Source: Otatea glauca
Taxonomy: Eukaryota > Streptophyta > Magnoliopsida > Poales > Poaceae
DNA length: 64,000 bases
Direction: 5' to 3'
NCBI GenBank assembly: GCA_036346275.1
Contig: CM070723.1
Location: forward strand, 47,446,743 to 47,510,742
Under the pieces are notes generated by a model. It searched no databases, had not been told where the DNA came from, and saw only the letters and a program-made list of their open reading frames with translations. The position numbers and the translations under genes are program-made. Below are positions 61,029 to 64,000 of this stretch, one piece after another. Position 1 is the first letter of the stretch, and each line of letters begins with the position of its first letter.

Positions 61029-62239
61029 TTGGAGCTGTCTCTCACCGGTGGTGATGGCGACGCCAGCTAGAGTTCTTAGGCCTGAATACGCTGATGTAAT
61101 GTTGCTACTGCAGTCTTTAATGATAATGCCAATTAATCTGCTTGTCTATTATGCTTTTGTCTGCTATTTCCTTATCGATGAAATAGAGTAGCACAAGTAG
61201 ATGCAAATCTAAGTTAGCACTCATAGACCCTCAATAAGTAACTTTGTTACCAAGTGTATGCCTGATTACATCTGTACAAAAGGCTAGAAAAACATTCATT
61301 AAATGACTTAGCCCCCGAGTGCATACTCGGAGAGGCCGTATATAACATAAATGCTATATAGTTTAAAGTGAAACTACATGATTTTTGCAAGTCTTCATCG
61401 ACCATACAACTTAGACTTTCTAGAAAACATGAACTTGCTGAGCAGCACACAGAATCGACTAGAGGCATCATCTCCCGTTGTCCGCTGAGCGTTAGATGTC
61501 TGACAATCTAGTGCTCGTATGCGCGCAAGATAGAATTACTCGTCGTCGGGTTCAGGCATGGCCACCCTTTGGTTTTGTTCGCTGACATGCTAAGTACGCG
61601 ATCGAGTAAATGCATGCAAAACATTGCACGTAAAATAAATAAAGAAATTGAGAGACTTAAATTAAGAGATTGCGCCTACAACGCCCCGCTCGATAGCAGT
61701 ATCGACCAGGAAATAGAACAAGGTACCGAGTTACTTGTAGCCCCCGATTCCTTACTTGATGATATCATCAAGTAGGGAGTAGAGTGACGTAAGCACAACG
61801 TTGTGATGTAGCCCTAACTCTTTGCCCGATAGCTGGATCGAGCGAAACGAGAAGGATCAGTATCACATACACCTTTTGCGACTCTGAACCCTTTATTCGA
61901 TAGACGTATCGACCCGAGATTGGAGCCAGGTAGAAGATTAGTTTAGCCAGGAAAAAATCGAACGATGTAGCCCCCGATCTTCTACTCGATGTTTGCATCG
62001 AGTAGAGGGCAGAGCATATGCATTGACAATGCATGATGTAGCCCCCGACTCCCTGGTCAAGACCGTATAGAGAAAGGAGTAGAGCATGAGCATCAAAAAC
62101 AGTAGCCCCCGACCATACACTCAGGCGCATGAGCCCCCAAGCATATGGTTAAGGCACAGTATATTATTAAAATCTGAACGGTCGGAGTAGATGAATAATA
62201 TAACTCCATTCCAATGGTTGAATATTGTTGCGACCTTCG
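61029..62239. repeat. Degenerate array of TAGCCCCCGA motifs
   Basis: The motif tagcccccga occurs at about 61308, 61738, 61970, 62039 and 62103, with a weaker tagcccta at about 61809. Each is followed by a 'ctact-cgat' dyad (for example CTACTCGATG near 61982 and CATCGAGTAG near 61996). Reversed, the motif reads TCGGGGGCTA, like a polypurine tract. No reading frame of note. Confidence 0.6.
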
Positions 62240-63504
62240 TGAAAGACCATATTGAGGTCTATCCTTGTTGGTGCTGAGTTATTGACTGTGTTTGAGCTAG
62301 GTTTGCTCTGGTTTGAGTTTGATTTGAATTTGATTTCAAATTTGAAGCAATTTGATCTTTGTCGGGCCTTGACACTCTGACCTAGTAGGAGTAATCTTCA
62401 CGGTCGAGCGACGATCGCCCCGGGAGCGGCAGTTATTTTCTAGAGAGTGGGTTTTCTCTAAGTTGTGCCAAGCTGCACTACCGGCTCTAGGAGTGGTAGT
62501 GCCGGCCAGGCGGCACTACCGGCCTGGTGTAGGTGGTAGTGCCGACTTCATGAGCAATTTGCATATTAAAATGTGATTTTGGATGATTATTGCATATATT
62601 TGTTGGACATTACTATGTGATGGGTTTTCCTTGTTTTTGATGGTTGCAGGACGACGTGCTAGGTCATGGTGAGGTGGAGGATGACCGAGACTAGGCGAGG
62701 TGAGTCGGAAGTCCAGACGGTCAAGGATTGCCGAAAGATGATCGGAGACGGAGTAGCTGCGAACCTAGAAGACAAGGAATGGTTGAGATGCTAGCTAGGA
62801 GCTGTTCAGATCAAGGAGGGCCGTTGGATCATGGTCTAGGTGATAGAGTAGCGGGTCTAGGTAGTATGCTTTGAAAAGCGTGCAAGAAAACCCGGAATGC
62901 TTGGTGGGTTTCGGGTTAGCCCTCGTATGGCAGTGTGTGTAAGTCATTCCTAGTCCTTGATCTGATCCTTAGGGTAGAAAGAACTCATCTAAGGGTGGAG
63001 AGTGACCCAAGAGCAGTATAAATAGAAGGGGAGGGTAGCCTTCCTCCTCTTGAAGGTTTTGAGGTTTTTGTGCTCCTTTGAGCTTTGCCCACTTTGTTGT
63101 GAGGCTTTTTAAATCTCCCTTCAAGAAATGAAAGTTTAATTCATTCCTCTCAATTCTGAATTTACTTTTCGCATTTACATTATACTTCAAATTCAGTCTT
63201 TAAATTCCGCAATTTACATTCTTGCAATTTACTTCTTGCACATTTGGATTTGCCTCTCATCTTTCTAAATGCTTGTGGATCTTATGCTGATGATGTATGA
63301 TTGATGGATGAGTCTTCGTCAGACCATATCCCAATCATCTAGGCAAATCTTGTGTTCTTATTTGCAAGAAACCGATTTTTTGTTCTTGAGAGGATAATTC
63401 TAGGGAGATTGGGTTTTTGGTGTTCTTGACTTGTGCTCTAGCTTGCTATGACATGTGGGAAGCCATCTAGGATCATCTTGATCATCAAGAACCCACGAGC
63501 TATC
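62240..63504 (+). repeat. Copia family B LTR, interrupted
   Basis: Begins TGAAAGACCATATTGAGG and aligns with 39158-40320. It has short GGTAGTGCCGG-type repeats (62470-62560) instead of the 45-bp repeats, and TATAAATA at 63017-63024. The match stops at 63504, where a reversed gypsy LTR starts; the remainder is presumably beyond the window. Confidence 0.75.
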
Positions 63505-64000
63505 TGTAAGGACCCGAATCCACTGATTCGAACCCACTGTGTTTACTGCACTAGTCCCAGGATCAACGCTAGTGCACACAGCTTGACATTGGTACATATC
63601 ACATCATACACAACGATAATAGAATAATAGTTCATTTATTTGATATAGCTAAATGTATGATCTTATGACCAACTTACATTATTAAGCCACGCAGGGCAAG
63701 ACTGAGAATATAACTAATGATTAAGCAGCGAAAAATAGAAACGTAGATAGCTCATCAGTTCACCACAGGCAACCGACAAGGCTCGGACCCTAATGACTCG
63801 TGTCTTCTGGACTTCATCTTCCAACACAGTGTAGATTCCTCAACTGTTGATTATTGTTGTTTGGCAAGGGTGAGTACTTAAAGCACTCAACAAGTTGTGC
63901 AATGAATGCAATTCTATGTATCTATCGTAAGGCTTATTCCAATGGATAGGCTATCATGTCTATTTTGCAATAAGCGACATTTATGAACAAATCTGATAAA
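63505..64000 (-). repeat. Reversed gypsy LTR, cut by the window end
   Basis: Begins TGTAAGGACCCG and then closely follows the sequence at 54942-55420 (cactagtcc-aggatca-cgctag, aagccacgcagggc, ggtgagtact). Preceding bases CTATC would be the target duplication. Confidence 0.65.

Noticed and set aside
1..64000. tRNA, rRNA, CRISPR or bacterial operon signals
   Set aside because: None seen by eye; the content is plant nuclear DNA. A covariance-model scan would be needed to exclude small RNA genes.

Overview
This is nuclear DNA from a grass, most probably rice (Oryza) or a close relative. The evidence is one intron-containing plastid-pathway gene with a GC-rich monocot coding sequence, Stowaway and Tourist MITEs, a rice-style Helitron, and dense nested LTR retrotransposons. 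Only one intact host gene is visible: a five-exon DXS gene (1-deoxy-D-xylulose-5-phosphate synthase, 711 residues) on the minus strand at 13049-15722. It has a TATA-like box upstream and an AATAAA signal downstream. Almost everything else is transposon sequence, mostly decayed.

Layout, left to right. 1-4025: a Tat-type Ty3/gypsy element with both LTRs (the left one cut by the window edge) that kept gag but lost pol. 6.3-10.95 kb: copia fragments and a reversed gypsy LTR remnant; a 1.2-kb Helitron inserted in the LTR remnant carries a captured piece of the translation factor gene eIF3L. 11.7-12.3 kb: two MITE-like elements. 13.0-15.9 kb: DXS. 17.1-22.1 kb: a four-level nest (hAT element, LTR fragment, 4.3-kb solo LTR, Tourist MITE); three of the levels have target-site duplications readable in the sequence. 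23.0-23.4 kb: a fold-back MITE.

24.1-32.9 kb: a 5'-truncated Tat element with protease, reverse transcriptase, two RNase H domains and integrase, followed by a gene on the opposite strand that encodes a plant-mobile-domain-like protein and has its own TATA box. 32.9-35.2 kb: a decayed copia element. Into its LTR is inserted an 18.2-kb Ty3/gypsy element (35243-53455, duplication CCGAT), which itself holds a reversed copia solo LTR (duplication AATTT), a broken copia element, and a 5.1-kb reversed solo LTR (duplication TATTT) splitting its reverse transcriptase. 53.5-62.2 kb: a second transposon-borne gene of the 'putative gypsy type transposon' family on the plus strand, split by another reversed LTR and followed by an array of GTAGCCCCCGA motifs. 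62.2-64 kb: a copia LTR interrupted by one more reversed gypsy LTR that runs out of the window.

The observations I rate highest are a roughly 60-bp module with two adjacent palindromes, conserved in five otherwise divergent gypsy LTRs and apparently changed in a palindrome-preserving way; the antisense genes of the Tat-type elements with the same TATA-to-ATG spacing; and the Helitron capture of eIF3L. Family names come from motif recognition by eye; no database search was run.
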